Below are positions 8,144 to 15,598 of a DNA stretch of 36,146 nt, piece after piece. This stretch comes from Leptospiraceae bacterium (GTDB lineage Bacteria > Spirochaetota > Leptospiria > Leptospirales > Leptonemataceae): contig JAGRNA010000034.1 of the NCBI GenBank assembly GCA_020441005.1, positions 1 to 36,146 of the forward strand, written 5' to 3'. A program made the position numbers and the translations under genes. The notes under the pieces were generated by a model. It did not search any database. It was not told where the DNA came from and was given only the letters and a program-made list of their open reading frames with translations. The number at the start of each line of letters is the position of its first letter. Within the stretch, counting starts at the first letter, position 1.

Positions 8144-9061
8144 CTAACGAGTTGCCATGTATCTGGAAATTACACCGTCAATGTCGGCCCCGTCCGAAAT
8201 CGCATCATGCACAAAGGCACTGCCTGTATCCGGATTCACAAGTGCGCTCGCTGATCGAATCCGGATGTAGACAAAGCCGTTGGTCTGAATTGCGTTGCGC
8301 TCCACTGTGCTGCAGCCGTTGCCAAATTGATTGGTATCCACAAGATTCGACAAGTCAAAGCCGTCGCCGCCGGCCTTGTTCGGATCAAAGCTGTCTGCGG
8401 CGGTAAGAGGATTGGTGACCTGGTTGAGTAACACCGGGGTCAGTCCGGCGAACTTGCTCCAGTGAACCGGATTCGTACTATAACTCGTTTCCGGGGCGTT
8501 GGTATAATCCGGTCCAAAGCCGCAATAGGTCACATTATCACGGCTGACTTCCACTACCGCTGGATCCATAAATCGGCTGCTACTGCTGCTAATACTAAAG
8601 GGATTTTCAAATACCACAAAATCGATGCCGCTGCCATTCGTAACTTTTTGGCCTGCCCATTCGAGGACCAGACTGGCCCCGCTGCCGGTCGCATCCAGAG
8701 AAAACACATCTGTACCGCCGGTCGCACTACCACCGCCGCAAATACCATTTACCGCTTTGGTTTTGTCTTTATAGCCGCTACCGGTATGCGCCGGAGCGCT
8801 GGTGACGGTATCCGCCAGCGTAAGGCCTGCAGGCAGGCTTGTCCCGGCCGGACATGTCACAGTCGGGGCAGTCGCATTTAATCCATTCGACAGCAGCAAT
8901 GCCCCCAATGCTTCCATGTCATCATCGCCTGAATCGGTACCTGGCAAGCATTGATTGGCAGCGCAAAACAAGGCTAGCGCCAGTCCAACTCGCACGACTG
9001 AATTCCTGGCGCGCCCGAACGGAATGGCCAATGGTTTTTGATCTGTCCTGGATGACTTCAT
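8144..9061 (-). CDS. Lipoprotein with FVVFENPF cell-surface domain
   Basis: A 305-residue predicted surface lipoprotein. After a basic start and hydrophobic segment, the probable lipidated Cys is in ANQCLPG, followed by an acidic GDDDMEALGALLLSN tether closely resembling that of the upstream lipoprotein. The mature domain contains LEWAGQKV, then DFVVFENPF and a VEVSRDNVTYCGFGPD segment, the signature of a family annotated as cell surface proteins; relatives with DFVVFEN often sit beside corrinoid-uptake genes in Bacteroidetes (from memory). A late KAGGDGFDLSNL segment and four Cys suggest a folded extracellular domain. An AGGCAGG ribosome-binding site precedes ATG 9061, seven bases after the previous stop. 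A role in corrinoid capture is inferred from context. Confidence 0.75.
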   Translation of the reverse strand: MKSSRTDQKPLAIPFGRARNSVVRVGLALALFCAANQCLPGTDSGDDDMEALGALLLSNGLNATAPTVTCPAGTSLPAGLTLADTVTSAPAHTGSGYKDKTKAVNGICGGGSATGGTDVFSLDATGSGASLVLEWAGQKVTNGSGIDFVVFENPFSISSSSSRFMDPAVVEVSRDNVTYCGFGPDYTNAPETSYSTNPVHWSKFAGLTPVLLNQVTNPLTAADSFDPNKAGGDGFDLSNLVDTNQFGNGCSTVERNAIQTNGFVYIRIRSASALVNPDTGSAFVHDAISDGADIDGVISRYMATR

Positions 9062-9068
9062 TGCCTGC

Positions 9069-9638
9069 CTAGCGCCGGGTCATTTTGGACCAGGTGCCAG
9101 CTCCACAACCGTTCGCTTTGGTCGGATCATTGCGATCAAAGGTGTAAGCGGTTGTATCGGCATCCAGTTCCGCAAGGGAATTCTTGTTGAACGACTCATC
9201 ACACCGATAGATTGTATTGGCATCAAATATGGCAAAACGAGAGCGTTGATAGATGCTGTTTGTTTTTTCCGTGATTGTTGGCCAGGCTGCAAAATCGAGT
9301 TGCTTGCCGGTCACTTTGATGACAATGCCATTATTATCGTAACTCACTATCGACATGGTGTAGTCTGTTTTTGGAGTTCCCGAACCCAGCACCGTATGCT
9401 TTGTATAGGCGGTATTTGTGATTGTATAGGCCGCATTGCTATCGGCGGTATCCGTCCAGGTACCTGCCACCGAGAGATTGGACGCATTGCTAATCGCAGC
9501 CAGGAGTAGCAGCTCCAAATCTTCGTCGCCCGGATCATCCGGCGGCGTACACTGCGACAATAACAATCCCGACCCCAAAATACCGCTTAAAAAAAGTATC
9601 GGGATCAAAAGGCCTGCTCTATTTTTTTTAAATCTCAT
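9069..9638 (-). CDS. Small lipoprotein, first gene of B12-riboswitch operon
   Basis: A 189-residue predicted lipoprotein of no recognised family. The N-terminus MRFKKNRAG, a hydrophobic core and LLLSQC give a relaxed spirochaetal lipobox (Cys at about residue 30). An acidic tether PPDDPGDEDLELLLLA follows, then a beta-rich domain beginning VAGTWTD, reminiscent of small lipocalin/META-like surface proteins that start with a G-x-W motif; this resemblance is weak. Although the frame is open upstream to 9806, ATG 9638 has a clear GGGAGA site and begins a proper signal peptide; the upstream part overlaps the riboswitch. It is the first gene after the cobalamin riboswitch, so it is probably repressed by B12. 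Confidence 0.75.
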   Translation of the reverse strand: MRFKKNRAGLLIPILFLSGILGSGLLLSQCTPPDDPGDEDLELLLLAAISNASNLSVAGTWTDTADSNAAYTITNTAYTKHTVLGSGTPKTDYTMSIVSYDNNGIVIKVTGKQLDFAAWPTITEKTNSIYQRSRFAIFDANTIYRCDESFNKNSLAELDADTTAYTFDRNDPTKANGCGAGTWSKMTRR

Positions 9639-9725
9639 GTTGTTCTCCCGTGATTTTGCACAGGGCCAGAGCAAAGACTGCCAACTGACGGAGACAAGAG
9701 TATAAGTCAAATGTGTGCAATTGCC

Positions 9726-9754
9726 GGCCCCTGGTTTGTACGCTCCCGGGGGCC
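9726..9754 (-). promoter_or_regulatory. GGCCCC/GGGGCC hairpin in riboswitch expression platform
   Basis: GGCCCC and GGGGCC at 9726-9731 and 9749-9754 form a strong stem in the leader between the cobalamin aptamer and the first lipoprotein gene. On the transcribed minus strand no U-run follows, and the ribosome-binding site is still about 80 bases away. The switch may therefore act by Rho-dependent termination or longer-range occlusion rather than a simple intrinsic terminator. Confidence 0.35.
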
Positions 9755-9789
9755 CTTCGCGCCAGACGGCTACGATGCGTGTGCGGTCA

Positions 9790-9931
9790 AACCACGAACC
9801 AGTCACACAGGGAAGATCTGACTTATGGCCGCTATTTGAATTAACGAGCCAAATACAGTTGCGGGACAGCGCGGGAATCTCACCCGTCTTCCTCCTGGGA
9901 TTGTGGGACTACAGTTGACAGGGCACTTTCC
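9790..9931 (-). ncRNA. Cobalamin (B12) riboswitch
   Basis: Read on the minus strand, this leader carries the cobalamin aptamer core in order: AGTGCCC (9921-9927), GGTGAGATTCCCGCGCTG (core from 9885 downwards), GCTGTCCCGCAACTGTA (9870-9854), a TATTTG/CAAATA stem (9833-9855), and CATAAGTCAGA (9827-9817) followed by TCTTCCCTGTG. These match conserved blocks of the Rfam cobalamin family (GGTGCC, GGTGAAAATCC, GCTGxCCCGCAACTGT, AAGCCAGGAGACCTGCC), with AAGTCAGA in place of AAGCCAGGAGA. It precedes the lipoprotein/DUF4430/DUF6580 genes. Aptamer ends are approximate. A TTGACA at 9938-9933, right after the upstream gene's stop, is a possible -35, but a -10 at correct spacing would truncate the aptamer, so the promoter may lie inside the prepilin peptidase gene. 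Confidence 0.85.
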
Positions 9932-9939
9932 TTGTCAAA

Positions 9940-10743
9940 TTAAAACCAGTCGGCAACAAAGGACAAGGGCAGGCACACCAGCCAGCCAATCGCGAGTCCG
10001 GTTCCCAGCGGTGCCGGGGCGCGATGATCACGGGCAACTAAATAAATGTACAAAATAGCAAAAGCCCCGCCAATCTGAATCATAAACAAAGCCCAGGGTA
10101 AACCCAAAGCAAAGCCCAGCACCCCGACCAGAATCACATCGCCAAAACCGAGCCCTTTTTTATAAAATACATGTAGCAAGTAGAACAGGGCCGCAAGCCC
10201 GGGACCCGCCCATAGATGCCACTGTAAACGGTGCCAGTCAGAGCCGCTTTCGATCACGACCCCCAGCAATCCCAGGCTGGCCAGGACCAGCGCGTTTTCA
10301 TGATCAAGGCGCAAAAAAACAGTATCAGTTGCCACGCTGATGTACAAATGTCCGGCAAAGCAGGTCCACACCAGAGCCAAAAGCCAGGAAGCGCCAAAGT
10401 GCAAGAGCAGGGGCAATAACAGAGCCGCATAGATTTCTCCCGCCAGAGTCCACCAGCCTATAGGGTGCTTGCAAGACCGACAGCGACCGCGCGCAGCCAG
10501 ATATCCAAGGAGGGGCCACAGGAAAAGGCCCCGAATTTCTGTCCCGCAATTCTGGCAATGGCTGGGTCGCCCCAAAATCGCGGCCCAACGGCGACTTACA
10601 AGCGGCCGCCAAAGCCAGCCCTTCAGTTTGCGGCCGGGGCCGTAGTAATAATATAAAATCCGGGAGGCCAGGGCGGTGTAAAAACTGCCCAAAATCGCCC
10701 CCAGAATACAGGCCAAACCAGTTTCCAGGTATTGCGGCAACAT
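9940..10743 (-). CDS. pilD: Prepilin peptidase (A24 family)
   Basis: An inner-membrane aspartic protease that cleaves and methylates type IV prepilins or type II secretion pseudopilins. The 267-residue length is normal for the two-domain form. The N-terminal cytoplasmic domain has the zinc-binding pairs CQNC (63, 66) and CRSC (88, 91). The two catalytic Asp are D140 (in ATDTVFLRLD) and D202 (in GFGD). The segment after D140 lacks the usual IP-N sequence, a mild divergence. About seven to eight membrane helices are visible. It starts 18 bases after the aminotransferase stop, so the two are probably co-transcribed although functionally unrelated. No pilus genes lie nearby. Confidence 0.9.
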   Translation of the reverse strand: MLPQYLETGLACILGAILGSFYTALASRILYYYYGPGRKLKGWLWRPLVSRRWAAILGRPSHCQNCGTEIRGLFLWPLLGYLAARGRCRSCKHPIGWWTLAGEIYAALLLPLLLHFGASWLLALVWTCFAGHLYISVATDTVFLRLDHENALVLASLGLLGVVIESGSDWHRLQWHLWAGPGLAALFYLLHVFYKKGLGFGDVILVGVLGFALGLPWALFMIQIGGAFAILYIYLVARDHRAPAPLGTGLAIGWLVCLPLSFVADWF

Positions 10744-10761
10744 AACGCTGCGAATACCCGG

Positions 10762-11889
10762 TCAGGCGGCCAATTCCACCAGGGCCTGCAGGCCGCGCTC
10801 CAGAATATCTTCTTCAGCAGCATAGGAGATCCGAATGCGATCGTTTTGGCTGGTAAAAATGCGACCTGGAACGACTAAAAGCTCCTTTTGCTGGATTGCA
10901 GCCTCCACAAATTCACGATCCGTACGGCCAGCGGGCAAACGCGGAAATAGATAGAACGCTCCCCCCGGCTCGAGATCGATCGTGTAGGACCCCCGCAACA
11001 TATGCACACAACGATCGCGATTGCGCCGGTATTGATTGACATAGTCGCTGATGTCGGTCCGGAGGGCTTCAATGCCGGCCCATTGCACCGGCGCCGGAGC
11101 GCACACAAAGGTATACTGTTGCAGGGTTGTCATCGCCTGAATAATCTGCCAGGTGTCTCCGCTACCCCGCGGGGTGGCAACCGCTGCCAGTCGCAGACCG
11201 GTCATGTTCCAGGACTTGGAAAAACCGCTAAACACGAGCGAACGGGGATACACCGACCCGGCGCTAACAAAGCGGTTTTCGTAATCGAAGAGCTCGTAGA
11301 TCTCGTCGGCAACCAGAATCGCTCCGCAAGCGTCAGCTAGTTGACCCAGCCATTCAATTTGTTCGCGGCGCATGACATAACCGGAGGGATTGGAAGGGCT
11401 GCAATAGATAATGAATTTATATTTTTGATCCTGCATAGCTGCGACTGTGTCTCGATCAAAGTTTTCGGGTATCACCTCGACCACAGCACCGGCAAAATTA
11501 AGCATGCTACGGTAGATCAAAAAACAGGGGTCGGTTATCAGGATACGATCCCCAGGGTTGATGGCAGCCAACATAAACAAATGGATCAAGGCAGCCACCC
11601 CGGAGCTGATCAGAATTTGTCCAGGATCACTGTCAAATCCATTCGTCTGATGGTATCTGGCGGCCATGGCCTCGCGCAAGGGCTGGATGCCGTTGGTCTG
11701 GGTGTAGGATGTATGACCATCCCGGGCGGCCTTGTCCATTGCGGCAATGATGTTCGGCGGCGTGGCAAAGTGGGGCTGACCAATGGATAAATTGATCGGA
11801 TTTTTGAGACTGGCCGCCAGGGCAAATACCCGGCGAATTTCCGAGCTGTCAATACGGCTCATGGCGCTGGCTAAATAGTTGGTACTCAT
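10762..11889 (-). CDS. Class I/II pyridoxal-phosphate aminotransferase
   Basis: A 375-residue cytoplasmic enzyme of aminotransferase fold type I, probably transferring an amino group from an aspartate- or alanine-type donor. Visible hallmarks: LSIGQPHFATP near the N-terminus, YTQTNGIQPLREAM, the cofactor-contacting CSPSNPSG segment, VADEIYELFDY, and the Schiff-base lysine K225 in FSGFSKSWNMTGLRLA. The C-terminal PGRIF ... RISYA block fits the substrate carboxylate-binding Arg region. The start is ATG 11889; the open frame extends 27 codons further, but those residues do not fit the family. The precise substrate cannot be read from sequence. It is divergent from thrH, an amino-acid phosphatase/phosphotransferase, 108 bases away. 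Confidence 0.9.
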   Translation of the reverse strand: MSTNYLASAMSRIDSSEIRRVFALAASLKNPINLSIGQPHFATPPNIIAAMDKAARDGHTSYTQTNGIQPLREAMAARYHQTNGFDSDPGQILISSGVAALIHLFMLAAINPGDRILITDPCFLIYRSMLNFAGAVVEVIPENFDRDTVAAMQDQKYKFIIYCSPSNPSGYVMRREQIEWLGQLADACGAILVADEIYELFDYENRFVSAGSVYPRSLVFSGFSKSWNMTGLRLAAVATPRGSGDTWQIIQAMTTLQQYTFVCAPAPVQWAGIEALRTDISDYVNQYRRNRDRCVHMLRGSYTIDLEPGGAFYLFPRLPAGRTDREFVEAAIQQKELLVVPGRIFTSQNDRIRISYAAEEDILERGLQALVELAA

Positions 11890-11997
11890 GGCAATTGATC
11901 CAGTTTTCCAAAAGAAAGCTCCAAATCCACCAGAAAGGGGGGCCAACCAGAAAAAAGCATTGTCAAGCATCCAGACCGCCAGTACTTCGTAGGCTCT

Positions 11998-12633
11998 ATG
12001 AGCGCGTTAAAGCCCCTGCAAAGGCCCATTCTGGTCGCGACAGATATGGAAGGCTGCCTGGTTCCCGAAATCTGGATCGGTTTGGCCGAAAAAACGGGTA
12101 TAGCGGAACTGCGTTTAACCACCCGCGATATCAGCGACTATGATGAGCTAATGCAAGGCCGTCTGAAAATCCTGGATGAGCATGGGATTAGCTTGCATGA
12201 TCTAGAAGCTGTGATCGCTGCCATGGGCCCCCTGCCCGGCGCCCGTGAATATCTGGACTGGCTGCGCGCCCGGGTCCCACTGGTAATACTGTCCGATACC
12301 TTTTATGAATTTGCGCGGCCGCTAATGAAAGCCCTGGACGAGCCCTGCCTGTTTTGTCACACATTGACGATCGATGAAAACGACCGCATCCGGGGCTACC
12401 GCCTGCGCACAACCGACGGCAAACGGGGGGCTGTAGAGGGCTTTCGCACCAACGGCTTTAGCGTGATTGCCATCGGGGATTCCTATAACGATACAAGCAT
12501 GCTAAGGGCCGCTGATCAGGGCATTCTCTTTCGGGCCCCGGCAAACGTACGGGCCGAGTTCCCCCAATTCCCGCATTGCAGCGAGTATGCCGAGCTGATC
12601 AGCCTGCTGGTAGAATGCGGTATCCCGGCTTAG
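11998..12633 (+). CDS. thrH: Phosphoserine phosphatase / homoserine phosphotransferase ThrH
   Basis: A HAD-superfamily enzyme of 211 residues. ThrH dephosphorylates phosphoserine in serine synthesis and can transfer the phosphate to homoserine, feeding threonine synthesis. The ThrH-specific motif I DMEGCLVPEIW (D16 nucleophile, E18 instead of the usual second Asp) is present, along with TTRDISDYDELM, motif II in ILSDTFYEFA, and motif IV GDSYNDTSML. The NVRAEFPQFP tail is also typical. The gene overlaps the convergent HDOD gene by four bases at its 3' end. ATG 11998 gives the normal family N-terminus; the ribosome-binding site is weak (GTAGG). Confidence 0.93.
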   Translation: MSALKPLQRPILVATDMEGCLVPEIWIGLAEKTGIAELRLTTRDISDYDELMQGRLKILDEHGISLHDLEAVIAAMGPLPGAREYLDWLRARVPLVILSDTFYEFARPLMKALDEPCLFCHTLTIDENDRIRGYRLRTTDGKRGAVEGFRTNGFSVIAIGDSYNDTSMLRAADQGILFRAPANVRAEFPQFPHCSEYAELISLLVECGIPA

Positions 12634-14072
12634 GCCAACTGGCGGTATTCGGTCTCAAAGTTGCCCGCGCACAATTCAAAGGACTCCAGGGTTGTCATAT
12701 TAAACCAGGCCAGCACTTCCGGCTCCAGGGCATAGTACGAGTATTCGGACTCGATCGTATTCGCCATAGCATTGGCCATATACACAATATAGACCAGTTC
12801 TTTCAGTTCTTTGGCAGCAACGCGGGATTTAAGCGGATCATGATGGTACTCGATGCACTGCTGGAGCACCTCCGGGAACTGCCACTTTTTCGCCAAAAGG
12901 GCTCCCACCACGGCATGATTTACCCCCAGACTGATCTCTTCTATCTGAATCACAGTGCGGGTGTCCTTGTGTTCGACCGCTCTTTCAAAACTGTGCTTGT
13001 CGGGCATACCGGCCATTAGTACAATCTTGCCGATATCATGCAAGAGTCCGGCCACATACGCCTTGTCAGTCAAAGCGGCCCGGCCTTGCAAACGCGCCAG
13101 ACTGCGAGCGTAGAAACCGACGCGTACAGGGTGTTGCATAAAATCATCGGTCAGGGCATACCGATCACTGATCGCCTTTAAGGCTCCAATCTGCAGTAAC
13201 AGGTCCGAAATATTCTTCAGTCCCACAACCTTGACAGCATCAAATAGTTCGATAATGCCTCCGCCGCCGTAACCGCCCGAATTGGCCAGCTTGATGATTT
13301 GACTGGCCACTGTTGTGTCTTTCTGAATTGCCAGGGCAACCTGGCGCAAGTCCGATTTTTCCGATTCGCATAAGTCCTGGATCACCTTGATCTGATCCGG
13401 AAAGCCTGGCAGGGATTTGATTTCTTGCACAAGGGACTGATCAACCCGTGCCAGTTTCTGCGGACAGGCATGATTGGCCGGAATTTGCAAACGGAAGACA
13501 GTCTGGTCCGCTGCCAGGTCATAGCTGAACACATCCGGCATAAACAAGGCCTGCTTCAAGCACAGTGCGCTAAAGGCCAGACCGTAGTGCCGGGCCTGGG
13601 AGGTGATATCGCTCAAACGCTCGGCCTGCCAGCCCAGATTTAGCGCCAGGCGAATCTGCTCGCGATCCAGGTCGCTGACACCCTGGCGCTGACTGACCTG
13701 AATTTGGAACTGATCTGCTTGCAAGTGCAGGTCGATCAGGATCGTACAATCCGACTCAGCATGACTTTCCCATTCAGAACGCAGCTCCTGACGCCGGGCG
13801 CTGAACTGCGCATCGATTGCTGCCGGGGTCGCGGCCCCATTGGCGCCCAATTGGGAGCGAATCCAGGCGTCCCGCGCGTTCATCAGCAGTTCATGTAGCA
13901 CCAGTTGCAGGCTGCTAGTCAGAGCCATTTGATTGATCCGCGCTAGTCCGCGGCCGACCAACCCGTTCGCGACCGTGCCTTCCAGACTATCCACATGATT
14001 TAGCTGAATCTGCACCGGCTTGTGTTGGTCCAGTTGATCGCCCAGTTTTGCAAAATCGCGCTCCAGATTCAT
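12630..14072 (-). CDS. HDOD-domain protein with GHKL ATPase-like N-terminal domain
   Basis: A 480-residue signalling protein. The C-terminal half is an HDOD domain (about 212-420): EIKSLPGFPDQI, a QKDTTVASQIIKLANS segment, HPVRVGFYARSLA, AGLLHDIGK (near 344) and CIEYHHDP, retaining a His-Asp pair as in true HD domains. The N-terminal half resembles a histidine-kinase/RsbW-type ATPase: an N-box-like LQLVLHELLMNARDAW (about 56-70) and a late HYGLAFSALCLKQAL segment where the G2 box would be, followed by a terminal strand FRLQIP. The usual D-x-G-x-G is absent (VSQRQGVSDLD), so ATP binding is doubtful. Start ATG 14072. HDOD proteins often act in bacterial stress or c-di-GMP signalling; the partner is unknown. 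Confidence 0.8.
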   Translation of the reverse strand: MNLERDFAKLGDQLDQHKPVQIQLNHVDSLEGTVANGLVGRGLARINQMALTSSLQLVLHELLMNARDAWIRSQLGANGAATPAAIDAQFSARRQELRSEWESHAESDCTILIDLHLQADQFQIQVSQRQGVSDLDREQIRLALNLGWQAERLSDITSQARHYGLAFSALCLKQALFMPDVFSYDLAADQTVFRLQIPANHACPQKLARVDQSLVQEIKSLPGFPDQIKVIQDLCESEKSDLRQVALAIQKDTTVASQIIKLANSGGYGGGGIIELFDAVKVVGLKNISDLLLQIGALKAISDRYALTDDFMQHPVRVGFYARSLARLQGRAALTDKAYVAGLLHDIGKIVLMAGMPDKHSFERAVEHKDTRTVIQIEEISLGVNHAVVGALLAKKWQFPEVLQQCIEYHHDPLKSRVAAKELKELVYIVYMANAMANTIESEYSYYALEPEVLAWFNMTTLESFELCAGNFETEYRQLA

Positions 14073-14256
14073 ACTGCTACCAGTATCGGGTGCCAGGAAC
14101 ACACAAATGAAGGGCAACCGCATCTTATCAGCGGAAAGCTGGCCGAGCAGAACAAGCGGGTTAAGCGTGTCAGCGCCGTGCGCGACAGTCCCTGTCCGAA
14201 TCCGGGCGCGCTACCGCTCGTCCCCCGGTATGCTGACCTTGCCAATCACATCGGAG

Positions 14257-15480
14257 CTACCAGTCAGCGACCAGCCAGGCGATATGATTGTAATTCCATT
14301 CCAGGTTGCCCACTGTGCGCTCTTTGGCCGTAAAAGAGTCCATCTTGTCCTGATTATAAATGTATGTCGAGCCCCGGCGGCGTAGCCACTTCCGACCCAC
14401 GCTGCGTAAAAAACGCCGTAGAGACCGTTCGCGGGTTTTAGACGTCAACAGTCCCGGGGCCAGTTGCAAGTGACTGATCGCACTCATTCTTTGCGCCAGC
14501 TGATGAAACTGCGCGCCCAGTTCATCGACCCCGATCCGCCCTTGAGCGCGGTGCTTCCATAACACGGCAGCGATCAACTGGGAGGCAACGATGGTCGTAT
14601 TCTGGGTCAAAATGCGCTGTAAATCCTGCGACCAGCGCTGCGTGTCTGTCTTGCCGGCTGGCGGATCGAGCGGCGCGCCAGTGTGCACATAGCAGTCAAT
14701 GCGTCCCATCGTATCCGGGCACAACTCGTCGTAGCTAATGGTGCACGGCAAGGTACGCCGATTCTTTTTGAGAGCGGTAAATGCCAGAAAATCCTGCATC
14801 TTCTGGATTGTGCCGTCAAAACAGTAGCCCCCCTCTGGCGCAATGACCAGGCTGCGGTTCAATTCGCTGATGTCCTGCATGACCCGCACCAGGGAGGAGC
14901 GCGTTTTTTGACGCGCCATCTGCCGATAGGCCTCGTAATCCATGCCCAGAATCCGCTGGCCCCCGAAGTGGATGGATTCATATTGGGCCACTGTCGCCGG
15001 CATATCTTGTTCCCGGTAGACCGCATAGGTATTCACACTGTTAAACAAGTCCTTGATCGGCCAGGACAGTATGCGGGCCGCTTGCACGGCGAAAGGATCC
15101 AGCAGGGGCGCCTTCAGGAAACCCGGAATCCATTCGGTATAGGGATAAACCGCGCTATGAATACCGGCCTGGCCAATGATGGTGACATGATGAAAATGCG
15201 TCAGGGGACGCGCCAGCATGTAGATCGTGATAGCAGGCACATCGTGAAATTTTTTATGCGCAAAGGCATACAAGGGCGCCTCAGCGGTGGCCAGGGGCCA
15301 ATGATTGTGTTCATTGGCATATACAGCGCTCAGCATACCATACGAACGGGCCAGCCGGGTCAACCACCCGGCCCAGCGCCATGCCTTGGCACCGACAATC
15401 GCTTGCAGCTCGGAGCGCCGGCGCAGATTCGCCTGGGCCAGCGGGTACAGTTCGATCCAGGATGTTGCATCAGATTGCAT
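14257..15480 (-). CDS. Lysophospholipid acyltransferase-like protein (HX4D)
   Basis: A 407-residue protein with the core signature of PlsC-type acyltransferases: HKKFHD (His75 to Asp80, an exact HX4D catalytic pair) and IAPEGG (PEG motif, residues 215-217), about 140 residues apart, which is longer than in PlsC. A short hydrophobic stretch (AITIYMLARPLTHF) follows the HX4D motif, but there is no clear transmembrane anchor. The C-terminal 130 residues, rich in basic amino acids (RSLRRFLRSVGRKWLRRRG), are not assignable and may contact membrane. ATG 15480 faces the adenosine kinase gene with a 118-base divergent promoter region. Acceptor and donor are unknown; a glycerolipid role is inferred from motifs only. 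Confidence 0.65.
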   Translation of the reverse strand: MQSDATSWIELYPLAQANLRRRSELQAIVGAKAWRWAGWLTRLARSYGMLSAVYANEHNHWPLATAEAPLYAFAHKKFHDVPAITIYMLARPLTHFHHVTIIGQAGIHSAVYPYTEWIPGFLKAPLLDPFAVQAARILSWPIKDLFNSVNTYAVYREQDMPATVAQYESIHFGGQRILGMDYEAYRQMARQKTRSSLVRVMQDISELNRSLVIAPEGGYCFDGTIQKMQDFLAFTALKKNRRTLPCTISYDELCPDTMGRIDCYVHTGAPLDPPAGKTDTQRWSQDLQRILTQNTTIVASQLIAAVLWKHRAQGRIGVDELGAQFHQLAQRMSAISHLQLAPGLLTSKTRERSLRRFLRSVGRKWLRRRGSTYIYNQDKMDSFTAKERTVGNLEWNYNHIAWLVADW

Positions 15481-15598
15481 GGCTCAGTTCGTAGCAGCTT
15501 CCTGGATCACCGGCATCAGTCAGTCAATTTTTTTAACGGCAGAAATGAACACTTTTCTTGTTGCTGCCTGGTCGAGCAGACAAAAGGTACTCCTCATT

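Noticed and set aside
9069..9806. Longer 245-residue version of the first lipoprotein
   Set aside because: The extra 56 residues overlap the riboswitch leader, and the signal peptide and ribosome-binding site both place the start at 9638.
14140..14235. tRNA-like look (GGCCGAGC, GGTTAAGC, CCGAATCC) between the HDOD and acyltransferase genes
   Set aside because: No matching acceptor stem or proper T-arm can be formed, and the spacing of the D-loop and T-loop-like pieces does not fit any tRNA.
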